A stretch of 64,000 bases of DNA from Candidatus Kutchimonas denitrificans (GTDB taxonomy: Bacteria > Gemmatimonadota > Gemmatimonadetes > Palauibacterales > KS3-K002): contig JAACAK010000036.1 in the NCBI GenBank assembly GCA_011774835.1, positions 1 through 64,000 on the forward strand. The letters are read 5' to 3'. This document shows, in pieces, positions 1-8,482 of this stretch (its first letter is position 1; each line of letters opens with the position of its first letter). A model generated the notes under the pieces. That model was given only the letters and a program-made list of their open reading frames with translations. It was not told where the DNA came from and ran no database searches. Both the position numbers and the translations under genes were made by a program.

Positions 1-62
1 AAGGGGCGACTGCCGCGGGGTCATCCCTCACCGCATACCGACGCACCGCATACCGCTCACCG
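1..62. repeat. CACCGCATACCG word-repeat fragment (family C), intergenic
   Basis: CACCGCATACCGACGCACCGCATACCG direct repeat; shares a GTGCGTCGGTATGC(G/A)GTG core (reverse complement) with the element at ~39.06 kb. Confidence 0.6.
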
Positions 63-1184
63 TCACCATCCGATCTCCGCGTCCTCCAGGACCCGGAGAA
101 CATTGCCGCCCAGGATGGCCAGCACCTGGTCGTCGGTGTAGCCCCGGCGGACCAGCTCGGCGGTGATGGCGGGATAGCCTGACACATCGTCGAGACCCTC
201 GGGCACCTTCGAGGTCCCGTCGAAGTCCGAGCCGAGACCGACGTGCTTCACGCCGGCGACCCGTACGATGTGATCGACGTGATCGACGACGTGGGCTACC
301 GTCCCCCGGGGGATGGGCCGGCTGGCGAAATGGGCGCGCCACTCCCGCTCGATCGCCGCATCGTCGTCGCCGTGCCGGGCCCGGAGCTGCCGCTCGAGGT
401 CGAACATGTCCCGGACCACGTCGGCCGCCTCCGGCACGACGAACCCGGAAAAGAAGACCACCATAACCAGACCACCGCTTTCTGCCACCCGACGGAGGAC
501 GTCGTCCGGGACGTTGCGCGGATGGTCGTTGATCGCGCGGGCGCCGCTGTGCGAGGCGATGACGGGCCCCCGGCTGACGCGGAGCACGTGGTCCATGGTG
601 GCGTCCGAGACGTGCGAGATGTCGACCAGCATCCCCAGCCGGTTCATCTCGCGGACCACCTCCACGCCGAACCCGGTCAGGCCGCCGTGGCGGGCGGCAT
701 CGGTCGCCGAGTCGGCCCAATCGGTGGTGCCCGAATGGGTCAGCGTCAGGTAGCGCACGCCGAGCTCCGCGAACTGCTGGAGCACATCGAGGGAGTTGTC
801 GAGGGCGTGGCCGCCCTCGACGGCGGCCAGGATGGCGATGCGGCCCGCGCCGGCGATCCGCCGGACGTCTTCGGCGGTCCGCGCCAGCTCCAGCTCCGGA
901 TAGAGGTCGGCGATACGATGAATCAGCTCGATCTGCTCGAGGGCGATCGGCGCCGCACCGCGGCCCTCGTAGCTCGACGGCACGTAGGCGGCCAGGAACT
1001 GGGCCGAGATGCCACCCTCACGCAACCGGGGGATGTCGGTATGGCCTTCTTGCTGGCGGACCGCCAGGTCGAACGACTCCAGGCTCGACCCATGGAGCGC
1101 CCGCAACCGGTACGGCAAGTCGTTGTGGCCATCGATGACGATGGCCCGCGCGTGCAGGGCGGCGGCCCGATCCCGGTCCGTCAG
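63..1184 (-). CDS. Membrane dipeptidase, peptidase M19 family
   Basis: EGGHAL, LTLTHSG, GLTGFG, DISHVSD, ASHSGARAINDHPRNVPDD, GLGSDFDG motifs. N-terminal DGHNDLPYR Zn-site motif lies upstream of the TTG start in the track; start extended to a CTG with AAGGAG SD. Confidence 0.9.
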   Translation of the reverse strand: MTDRDRAAALHARAIVIDGHNDLPYRLRALHGSSLESFDLAVRQQEGHTDIPRLREGGISAQFLAAYVPSSYEGRGAAPIALEQIELIHRIADLYPELELARTAEDVRRIAGAGRIAILAAVEGGHALDNSLDVLQQFAELGVRYLTLTHSGTTDWADSATDAARHGGLTGFGVEVVREMNRLGMLVDISHVSDATMDHVLRVSRGPVIASHSGARAINDHPRNVPDDVLRRVAESGGLVMVVFFSGFVVPEAADVVRDMFDLERQLRARHGDDDAAIEREWRAHFASRPIPRGTVAHVVDHVDHIVRVAGVKHVGLGSDFDGTSKVPEGLDDVSGYPAITAELVRRGYTDDQVLAILGGNVLRVLEDAEIGW

Positions 1185-2503
1185 CCGACCGTCTCCTTGA
1201 TCAGCCGGTCGAACTCCTCCGCCCTATCCACGGCCAGATCGTACTTGACCCGCACGATCGGCTTGTCGATGTCGATCAGGCGGCCGAGGTCGATGGGGGT
1301 GCCGACGGCGACCACGTCGGCGTCCGATCTGCGAATCGTCTCCGACAGCTCGCGGATCTGCTCCTCGCCGTAGCCCATGGCGGGCAGCACCGGTCCGGTC
1401 GTGGTGTATCTGGCGAACGTTTCCACGATCGAGCCGACGGCGAACGGGCGCGGATCGACCAGCTCGGCGGCGCCGCTCTGTTTGGCGGCCAGGCTGGCCG
1501 CGCCCAGCGACAGCTCGCCGTGGGTCAGGCTCGGTCCGTCCTCCACCGCCAGGACCCGCTTCCCCTTCAGGGCCGCCGGATCGTCCACGGTGAGGGGCGA
1601 CTCGCCGTCGAACACGACGGCACCCGGGTTCGCCTCGGCGATGTTGCGCCTCACGATATCGATGTCCTCGGGCTTCGCGGTACCGATCTTGTTGATGATG
1701 ATCGCATCGGCCACGCGCAGGTTCGCCTCGCCCGGGTGGTACCCGATCTCGTGCCCGGGACGGTGCGGATCGGCGACGACGATGTGGAGGTTCGGTCGGT
1801 AGAACGGCAGGTCGTTGTTGCCGCCGTCCCAGAGGACCACGTCGGCCTCCTTCTCGGCCTGGCGCAGGATCGCCTCGTAGTCGACGCCGGCGTAGACCAC
1901 CGAGCCGCGGGCGATGTGGGGCTCGTACTCCTCACGCTCTTCGATGGTCACGTCGTACCTGTCGAGGTCGTCGTAGCTCTCGAAGCGCTGAACCCGCTGG
2001 GCGACCAGGTCGCCGTAGGGCATCGGGTGCCGCACGACGACGGGCCTGTGGCCGAACTCGCGCAACCGCTCGACCACGTAGCGAGTCGTCTGACTCTTGC
2101 CGGCGCCGGTCCGTACGGCGCAGACGGCGATAACCGGTCGCTCCGACTCGAGCATGATCTGACGCGGTCCCAGCAGCTGGAACGCCGCGCCGGCGGCCAG
2201 GACACGGCTGGCCATGTGCATGACGTAGGCGTGGGAGATGTCGGAGTACGAGAAGACGCAGAGATCCACCCGCTCGCGCTCGACGATCTCTTCCAGCTCC
2301 TCTTCGGGGACGATCGGGATGCCCTCGGGGTAATCCGGCCCGGCGATCTCCGCCGGATAGACACGACCCTCGATGTTGGGGATCTGGGTGGCGGTGAAGG
2401 CGACGACACGGTTGTCCCGGTTGCCGCGGAAGAAGGTATTGAAGTCATGAAAGTCGCGCCCGGCAGCGCCCAGGATCACGACGCGAGTCGGTTCGTTTGA
2501 CAT
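1181..2503 (-). CDS. Cyclic 2,3-diphosphoglycerate synthetase-like / GTPase-like protein
   Basis: N-term RVVILGAAGRDFHDFNTFFR, P-loop-like RTGAGKSQTTR, DGGNNDLPFYRP; resembles the CPGS family. Start taken at MSNEPTR. Confidence 0.8.
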   Translation of the reverse strand: MSNEPTRVVILGAAGRDFHDFNTFFRGNRDNRVVAFTATQIPNIEGRVYPAEIAGPDYPEGIPIVPEEELEEIVERERVDLCVFSYSDISHAYVMHMASRVLAAGAAFQLLGPRQIMLESERPVIAVCAVRTGAGKSQTTRYVVERLREFGHRPVVVRHPMPYGDLVAQRVQRFESYDDLDRYDVTIEEREEYEPHIARGSVVYAGVDYEAILRQAEKEADVVLWDGGNNDLPFYRPNLHIVVADPHRPGHEIGYHPGEANLRVADAIIINKIGTAKPEDIDIVRRNIAEANPGAVVFDGESPLTVDDPAALKGKRVLAVEDGPSLTHGELSLGAASLAAKQSGAAELVDPRPFAVGSIVETFARYTTTGPVLPAMGYGEEQIRELSETIRRSDADVVAVGTPIDLGRLIDIDKPIVRVKYDLAVDRAEEFDRLIKETVG

Positions 2504-2592
2504 GGTTCCTCTGTTCTGTCCTGTAGTTGTTCTCCGCGGGCCCGGGGTCATCGGCCGGCGTCGCCGCGATGGGCCACGGCTAATTCGTAGTT

Positions 2593-3270
2593 TCAGTCAA
2601 GCTTCTCCAGCCAGTCGACCAGCTCGGTCAGGTCGGCGACCGTGTGGAGAGGGCCACCCTGCTGGGGTGCCCCTTCCGCCTTTCGATTGACCCAGACGGC
2701 CGGAATGCCGAGCTCGACCGCCGGACCGATGTCGTGGAAGTAACTCTGTGCGGCGTGCAACAATCGGGCCGCACCGCCCGCCCGCGCCAGCGCGGCGCGC
2801 AAGTGAGCGGGCGCCGGCTTGTAGCTTCGAACTCGCTCGGCCGTGATCGTCCAGTCGAAGTCGACTCCGATCCGGCTGATGCTACCGCGAAGCAGATCGT
2901 CATCGACGTTGGAGAGAATGGCGATGGCGAAGCGAGACTTCAAGCGCTCGAGTGCCGGCCGGGTGTCGGGGAAGACGGGCCAATCGGGGAGCGATTCGGC
3001 CAGGAAGCCGGCGCGCTCGGGCTCCAGGGGCCAACCGAGGCGCCGCGCCACGCCCAGCGCGGTGGCGGCCAACACCTCGCGGTAGGGACGGTACTCCTCG
3101 GACTGGACCTGCGGCTCGATCTCGTGATAAGCGGCGATGATCGAGCCGTCGTCGAGCTCGACGCCATCGGCCGCGGCGGCCCGGAGAAAGGCGTCACGGA
3201 TGCCCGTCTCCCAGTCGACCAGCGTGCCGTAGCAGTCGAAGCTGACCGTTTCCCACGGAGGTGCCGTCAC
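2593..3270 (-). CDS. Haloacid dehalogenase type II / HAD hydrolase
   Basis: SFDCYGTLVDWETG, ILSNVDDDLL, RSYKPAPAHL motifs. Confidence 0.9.
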   Translation of the reverse strand: MTAPPWETVSFDCYGTLVDWETGIRDAFLRAAAADGVELDDGSIIAAYHEIEPQVQSEEYRPYREVLAATALGVARRLGWPLEPERAGFLAESLPDWPVFPDTRPALERLKSRFAIAILSNVDDDLLRGSISRIGVDFDWTITAERVRSYKPAPAHLRAALARAGGAARLLHAAQSYFHDIGPAVELGIPAVWVNRKAEGAPQQGGPLHTVADLTELVDWLEKLD

Positions 3271-3274
3271 CCGC

Positions 3275-4480
3275 TCAGGCTCCGTATTTGGTCAGCCGTC
3301 CGGCATGAGCCAGCGCCAGCGGCATGAGATCGTCGGAGCGGCAGATACCCAGGCCACCTCGCAGACAATGGGACTCGCCGAACCGCTCGACGCCGTCGCG
3401 GCGGGCCGTCTTCGACCAGAGCAGCACGGGGACCGGGTGCCAGCTGTGGCTGCGCAGGGCGGCGGGAGTGGAGTGATCGCCGGTGACGAGCACGACGTCC
3501 GGATCCAGTGCCATGATGCGCGGCAGATGGCCATCGATCTCCTCGATCACCTTCACCTTGCGATCGAAATCGCCATCCTCGCCTGCCTTGTCGGTATCCT
3601 TGACGTGGACGAAAACGAAGTCGTGGTCGTCCCACACGTTCTCGAGGGCGGAGAGCAGCTCGTCGCGGCCGGGACCGACCTCGACGCTGTCCATGCCCAC
3701 CAGCCGAGCCACGCCCCGATACATCGGGTACTGGGCCACGGCGACGGCGCGCAGGCCGAAGACCGCAGGAAATAGCGGCCAGTCGGGCCGACGGGCGAGG
3801 CCGCGCAGCAGCACCATGTTGGCCGGCTCGTGATCTTTCAGCCGCTTTCGTGCCTCGTTCACCCACGTCTCGACTCGCCCGGCCGTATCGCGCGCTTCGG
3901 CGCCCTCGGCCACGACATCGAGGGGTGGTACGCCTTCGCGGCCCGGATCGGTGTCGGCGACACCTTCCACCAGCTCCGGCCCACGGAGCACCAGGAGGAA
4001 CCGGTGCTCGCGGACCGGCTCGACGAACACCTCCACGCCGGGAAGATCGATCCCCCGCAGCTCGGCGCAGAGCTCGGCCGCCTTCTCGGTGGATATCCGC
4101 CCGGCCCGCCGGTCGGTGATGACGCCGGCCGCGTCCACCGTGCAGAAGTTGCCACGGGCGGCGAGATCCTCCGGTTCCAGCTCGAACCCGACACCCAGCG
4201 CTTCCAACACCCCGCGCCCGATCTGGTAACGGATCGGGTCGTAGCCGAACAGGCCGATGTGGCCAGGGCCGCTGCCGGGTGTGATGCCGGGGGCCACCGG
4301 CTGGTGCAGTCCGGTCACCCCCTCGGCTGCCAGCCGGTCCAGGTTCGGGGTCTTCGCTGCCTCCAGCTCGGTGGGGCCGCCCGGTTCCACCGGCAAGCCT
4401 CCCACCCCATCCAGCACCAGCAGCAGGATCTTCGTCTCCGCGCTTGCCAGAATGCCCTGGATCAGTTCCAGGTCAGCCAT
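3275..4480 (-). CDS. apgM: 2,3-bisphosphoglycerate-independent phosphoglycerate mutase, archaeal type
   Basis: LLLVLDGVGGLP, GITPGSGPGHIGLFGYDP, VHVKDTDKAGEDGD, TGDHSTPAALRSHSWHPVP. Confidence 0.9.
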   Translation of the reverse strand: MADLELIQGILASAETKILLLVLDGVGGLPVEPGGPTELEAAKTPNLDRLAAEGVTGLHQPVAPGITPGSGPGHIGLFGYDPIRYQIGRGVLEALGVGFELEPEDLAARGNFCTVDAAGVITDRRAGRISTEKAAELCAELRGIDLPGVEVFVEPVREHRFLLVLRGPELVEGVADTDPGREGVPPLDVVAEGAEARDTAGRVETWVNEARKRLKDHEPANMVLLRGLARRPDWPLFPAVFGLRAVAVAQYPMYRGVARLVGMDSVEVGPGRDELLSALENVWDDHDFVFVHVKDTDKAGEDGDFDRKVKVIEEIDGHLPRIMALDPDVVLVTGDHSTPAALRSHSWHPVPVLLWSKTARRDGVERFGESHCLRGGLGICRSDDLMPLALAHAGRLTKYGA

Positions 4481-4505
4481 CTGTCGCCCTCCGCCTCCTC
4501 CGGGA

Positions 4506-6026
4506 TCATTCGATGAGCATCGCCGCGGCCAGGGTTTCGATCCCTTGCCACAAGTTGCCGAGCCGCAGGTTCTCGTTCGGGCTGTGCTGGTTGTTGTCGT
4601 GATTCACGATCGGCACGCCCACCGTCGGGATGCCCAGCCCGTCGGTGAACTGATAGAGCGGCACGCTGCCTCCCAGAGTCGGCAGCTTCACCACGCTCAC
4701 GCCGGTGTGGCCCTCCACCGCCGCGACCAGCTCCCGCGCTACCGGCAGGTCCATCGGGGTCCGGAACGCGGGGTATCCGTCGGACGTGGTCACCTTCGCC
4801 AGCCGCTCGTGCCGCCGGCGCATGTCGCGGTCCGGGTCCTCGGAGACGATGTGGTAGCCCCGTTCCTCGATGTGCCGGATCAGGCGTCGGAGCTGCTCCT
4901 GGGGGTCGATCGCCTCCACCAGGCGCAAGTCGATGCTGGCGATCGCCACGTCGGGTACGATGGTCCGCGCCTCTTCGCCCACCCAGCCGGAGCGCAACCC
5001 GCGGATGTTCAGCGACGGCTGGTTGATCGCCAGCAGCCGCGGCTCATCGATCTCCGGCTCCGGGATGCCGAACTCCATCATCTGTTGCTGGTCGTCGTTC
5101 GGCGCCGCCGCGATCGCCGCTAGCTCCCGCTCGCTCAGCGGCACCACATCGTCATAGAAGCCATCCACCAGCACCCGGCCCGTCGCCGGATCCTTCATCG
5201 TCGCCAGCAACTGCGCCAGGCGCAGCGCCGGGTTGGGCGCCCAGTTCCCGTAGTGCCCGCTGTGCAGCGGCCGCAGCGGCCCGTAGACCGTGATCTCGGC
5301 TCCCACGATGCCCCGGGCACCGAAGTAAAGAGTCGGGAGACCCGACGGATCGGCGGGTCCATCGGCGCTCACCACCAGATCCGCGGCCAGCAGGTCGCCG
5401 TAGCGCTGCACCGCGTAGCCCAGGTGCGGCGAGCCCGCCTCCTCGTCGCCCTCGAAGATGAACTTCAGGTTGGCCCGCGGCTCGCGCCCGGAGGCGCGCA
5501 GCGCGTCCAGCGCGACCATCATCGCCACGATCGGCGACTTGTCGTCGGAAGCCGAGCGCGCGAACAGCCGCCAGTCGGGGTCTAACGCACCATCGGCGGG
5601 CATGGCCATCGGCTCGCCGCCGACTGCCAACGACCCGTCGCGGAGGATCGGCTCGAACGGAGCGTGGCCGACCCAGCGGTCGGGGTCCACTGGCTGGCCA
5701 TCGTAGTGGGCGTAAAAGAGGACCGTGTGCCGGGCGCCGGGGACGTTGAGCTGGCCGTAGACGTAGGGGACGCCGGGGGTCTCCAGCACCCGGGCCGCGA
5801 TCCCGCGCCGCTCCATCATCTCGATCAGCGCGTCGACGTTGCGGCGCATGTCGGATTGATAGGCGACGTTCGGGATGCGGAGGAAGTCGACGAGCTCCTG
5901 GACGATCGCGGCCTCGTTCGCCTGCCTGTAGGAGCGGACCGCGCGGATGGCATCGGACTGGGCATGGGCCTCGGCGCCGGCCAGGGAGAGGGCGAGGATC
6001 GTAACGACTATTGGGGTCCGCTTCAT
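4506..6026 (-). CDS. M20 family dipeptidase, probably exported
   Basis: Signal-like N-term; YAHYDGQPVD, FEGDEEAGSPH, GGSVPLYQFTD metal/dimer motifs. Confidence 0.9.
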   Translation of the reverse strand: MKRTPIVVTILALSLAGAEAHAQSDAIRAVRSYRQANEAAIVQELVDFLRIPNVAYQSDMRRNVDALIEMMERRGIAARVLETPGVPYVYGQLNVPGARHTVLFYAHYDGQPVDPDRWVGHAPFEPILRDGSLAVGGEPMAMPADGALDPDWRLFARSASDDKSPIVAMMVALDALRASGREPRANLKFIFEGDEEAGSPHLGYAVQRYGDLLAADLVVSADGPADPSGLPTLYFGARGIVGAEITVYGPLRPLHSGHYGNWAPNPALRLAQLLATMKDPATGRVLVDGFYDDVVPLSERELAAIAAAPNDDQQQMMEFGIPEPEIDEPRLLAINQPSLNIRGLRSGWVGEEARTIVPDVAIASIDLRLVEAIDPQEQLRRLIRHIEERGYHIVSEDPDRDMRRRHERLAKVTTSDGYPAFRTPMDLPVARELVAAVEGHTGVSVVKLPTLGGSVPLYQFTDGLGIPTVGVPIVNHDNNQHSPNENLRLGNLWQGIETLAAAMLIE

Positions 6027-6051
6027 TTAGCCTCCATCGGGGTAGGCACGG

Positions 6052-6253
6052 GTGAACGTCGAACATCCAACATCCGACATCCAACATCCAGAGGGCTCGG
6101 CGCTGGCGCGTCTCGAATGTTCGAACATCGAAGCACCGAACATCGAACGATGAGCGTCGTCCGCCGCTCGATGTTCGGCGTTCGATCTCTGCGGTTCAAC
6201 GTTCGGCCGTGCCTTCAATGTCGAATGTTCCATGCTGGATGTTCAACGTTCAC
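6052..6253. repeat. ~200-bp imperfect palindromic word-repeat element (family A, GAACATC words)
   Basis: GTGAACGTCGAACATCCAACATCC at left versus reverse complement GTGAACGTTGAACATCCAGCATGG at right; inner 11-bp arms CCGAACATCGA (6136-6146)/TCGATGTTCGG (6168-6178). Confidence 0.85.
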
Positions 6254-6693
6254 TCGCCCGTTCTCGATGCCGGCACGACCTCCACCACATCGCCCACCCG
6301 CACACGGCCCCCGTGTTTCACCCACGCCAGCACGCCACGCCGACCGCGGATCTCCTCCTGCAGGCCGTCGCGGATCTCGTCCATCAGGTCGCACGGGCGG
6401 CAGGGTCCCGTGATCCAGAGCTCGACCTCGGAGCCCAGCCGCAGACGCGTGTCGACCGGAAGGCCGGCCAGGTCGATGCCCCGGGTCGTCACGTTCTCCT
6501 TCACCACGCCCGGCGCCAGACCCAGGGCTTCCAGCGTCTCTTCCTCTAGCAGCAGCACCTGGCGTCGGCTGCCGGCGCGAGCGTGCCGGCACCCTTCGAG
6601 GCCGAGGTCGGCGATGAATCGGGCCGGATCCACAGACCGCATCGGGATGCCGTGCCCCGGACAGATTTGCAATGAGGTGATGCTGCCGGCCAT
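6250..6693 (-). CDS. MOSC domain-containing protein
   Basis: GLEGCRHA, NVTTRGIDL, GPCRPCDLMDEIRDGLQ motifs of MOSC proteins. Confidence 0.85.
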   Translation of the reverse strand: MAGSITSLQICPGHGIPMRSVDPARFIADLGLEGCRHARAGSRRQVLLLEEETLEALGLAPGVVKENVTTRGIDLAGLPVDTRLRLGSEVELWITGPCRPCDLMDEIRDGLQEEIRGRRGVLAWVKHGGRVRVGDVVEVVPASRTGE

Positions 6694-6776
6694 GCTGGAC
6701 AGGGCCGCCTCCTCCGCTGATCGGGAGTTCGATTCGAGGATCGGGGCCTAAACTAGCGGGCCCGGGGTGGTTGGGG

Positions 6777-7583
6777 CTAGAGACGCAGCGTGGCGTCTAT
6801 GAAGAGGGGTGCGAGTCGCTCCAGCTCGGCGACCGGGAGGTCGCCGACCAGGGCGTGCCGATGCTCTTCATCCCACCAGGTGGCGACGCCGAGACCGCGG
6901 GCCCGTCCCAGCGCGAAGGGCGGGTCCGTCACGCTATCGTCCACCATACGGACATCCACACGATTGCCGCGTCGCGTGACGGGCCGATCCTGGGGGACCA
7001 AGTAGTAGGAGAAGCTCCGGTCACCGGCGGCGTACTCCACCACGCCCCCGCGTCGACCGTTCATCAGGCAGATCGTGGCGCGCTGCAGCTCGTAGCCCGG
7101 CACCACCGGCGGCGGCAATGCGACCCCCAGCTCGCGGGCGAAGAAGGCCGACACCTCCTGCGGATCGCCGCTCACCAGCGCTTCCTGCTCCACCACGCGG
7201 CGCAGGTAGTCCTCGGCGAAGGCGGTGGCGGAGGGCATCGCGCCTTGCCCACCCCACCAGTAGATGGCCGCCCCCACGACGGTTCCCACCGCCAGAGCGC
7301 CGGCCACCGTCGGCCAGCGGCCGAATCGGAAGCGACGCCGCGGACCGGGCGAACCCGCTCGCTCGCGGGCCAGGGCCGTATAGAGACGCTCCCTCAGCTC
7401 GGCGGGCGCCGGCTCGCGAGGCACGGACTCCCGGATCAGGCGGGCGAGGCGCCGGTCGGCCTCCAGGAAATGCCCGCAATCGGGGCAATCCTCGGCATGT
7501 TCGAGCGCAGCTTCCAACTCGCTGTCGCTCACCCGCAGGACATCGGCGGGCCATAACACTCGCTTCACTTCGGTACAGTCCAT
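6777..7583 (-). CDS. Putative membrane-bound zinc-binding anti-sigma factor
   Basis: N-term MDC...HAEDCPDCGHF (HxxxCxxC), one TM segment, overlaps the sigma factor gene. Confidence 0.75.
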   Translation of the reverse strand: MDCTEVKRVLWPADVLRVSDSELEAALEHAEDCPDCGHFLEADRRLARLIRESVPREPAPAELRERLYTALARERAGSPGPRRRFRFGRWPTVAGALAVGTVVGAAIYWWGGQGAMPSATAFAEDYLRRVVEQEALVSGDPQEVSAFFARELGVALPPPVVPGYELQRATICLMNGRRGGVVEYAAGDRSFSYYLVPQDRPVTRRGNRVDVRMVDDSVTDPPFALGRARGLGVATWWDEEHRHALVGDLPVAELERLAPLFIDATLRL

Positions 7584-8161
7584 TATGCTTCCGCGCCTCC
7601 CGCTGTTCGCTCACTCAACGCGCGTCCCGCCGCCTGGCTCAACATGAGCCGCGCCCGGTAATGGCGGTCTCGCGCCTCCTCTTCCGGAACGCCCACCATC
7701 TCCCCCACGATCCCATGCCGCAATCTCTCGACATCCGCCAGCCACAGGATGAGCCGGTCCCCGTCGTCCAGCAGGCTCCAAACCCGACCGATCCAGTTGC
7801 GCAGCAGTCGGTAGCCCGGCGTCCCCGGGTCCGGGAACGGTTCGAATTCCCTGCCGGCCGTCGCGTACAGGATCTCCTCACCTGGAGCGGTGGCAGGGGC
7901 CAGCGGGTCGCGCCCCAAGCGTCGCTCGCTCTGCAGGTAGGTCGAAACCAGAGCCCCCAACATCGTCCGTCGGAAGTCCTGATCCCGAGCGCGCCGATAC
8001 TCATGAAACGCCCGGATCGAGGCCTGCTGCAGCAACTCCTCGGCCCGCCGGGCGTCCTGTGTAAAACAGAGCGCCGCCGAATACAGATCGTCGAGATGCA
8101 GCCCGATCAGCTCTTCGAAGGTCTGTCCCATGGCGCCATCCGCCGGTTGCGGTCCTGCCAC
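7583..8161 (-). CDS. ECF-like RNA polymerase sigma factor
   Basis: Region 2-like LHLDDLYSAALCFTQDARRAEELLQQASIRAFHEY; divergent region 4; followed by the anti-sigma gene. Confidence 0.7.
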   Translation of the reverse strand: MAGPQPADGAMGQTFEELIGLHLDDLYSAALCFTQDARRAEELLQQASIRAFHEYRRARDQDFRRTMLGALVSTYLQSERRLGRDPLAPATAPGEEILYATAGREFEPFPDPGTPGYRLLRNWIGRVWSLLDDGDRLILWLADVERLRHGIVGEMVGVPEEEARDRHYRARLMLSQAAGRALSERTAGGAEA

Positions 8162-8222
8162 GGGGATCCCGGGAACCCCGCGGCTTCCGGGTACAGAAAC
8201 AAATCAGGTGCCGACGGGTTCC

Positions 8223-8268
8223 CGGGGGAGTTGGGGGGGTTGGGGGGGTGGGGAGTTGGGAGTGGGGA
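8223..8268 (+). other. G-quadruplex-forming G-tract
   Basis: GGGGGAGTTGGGGGGGTTGGGGGGGTGGGGAGTTGGGAGTGGGG: more than four G-runs with 1-4 nt loops. Confidence 0.8.
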
Positions 8269-8413
8269 GTTGGACGTTGGGCGTTGGACCTTGGACATTC
8301 ACACCTGGGAGCTGGACATCGGAGATCGGGCTGAGGGAAGGTTCAAGTCTCAAGGTGAATTCTCAATGAGAATTTTCCAGTGCTCAACGTCCAGTGTTCA
8401 ATATCCAAGTTCC
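8262..8413. repeat. GTTGGAC word-repeat with inverted counterpart
   Basis: GTTGGACGTTGGGCGTTGGACCTTGGAC on the left; CAACGTCCAGTGTTCAATATCCAAG on the right gives a complementary arm. Confidence 0.6.
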
Positions 8414-8444
8414 TGAAAAGAAGCGGGGCGCCCGAAGGCGCCCC
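8414..8444 (-). terminator. Rho-independent terminator of nrdJ
   Basis: GGGGCGCC-TTCG-GGCGCCCC perfect stem (minus strand) followed by CTTCTTTTC. Confidence 0.85.
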
Positions 8445-8482
8445 GGTTGAGTTAGCCGAACCTGGGAAAGATTGGGGGGATA

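Noticed and set aside
5152-6233. Small ORFs with LDVGCWMFDV- and FGASMFEHS-like peptides
   Set aside because: Translations of the family A word repeat or out-of-frame M20 gene, not proteins.
6052-6253. CRISPR array interpretation of the repeated words
   Set aside because: No constant-length direct repeats with unique spacers, no cas genes; structure is palindromic and word-based.
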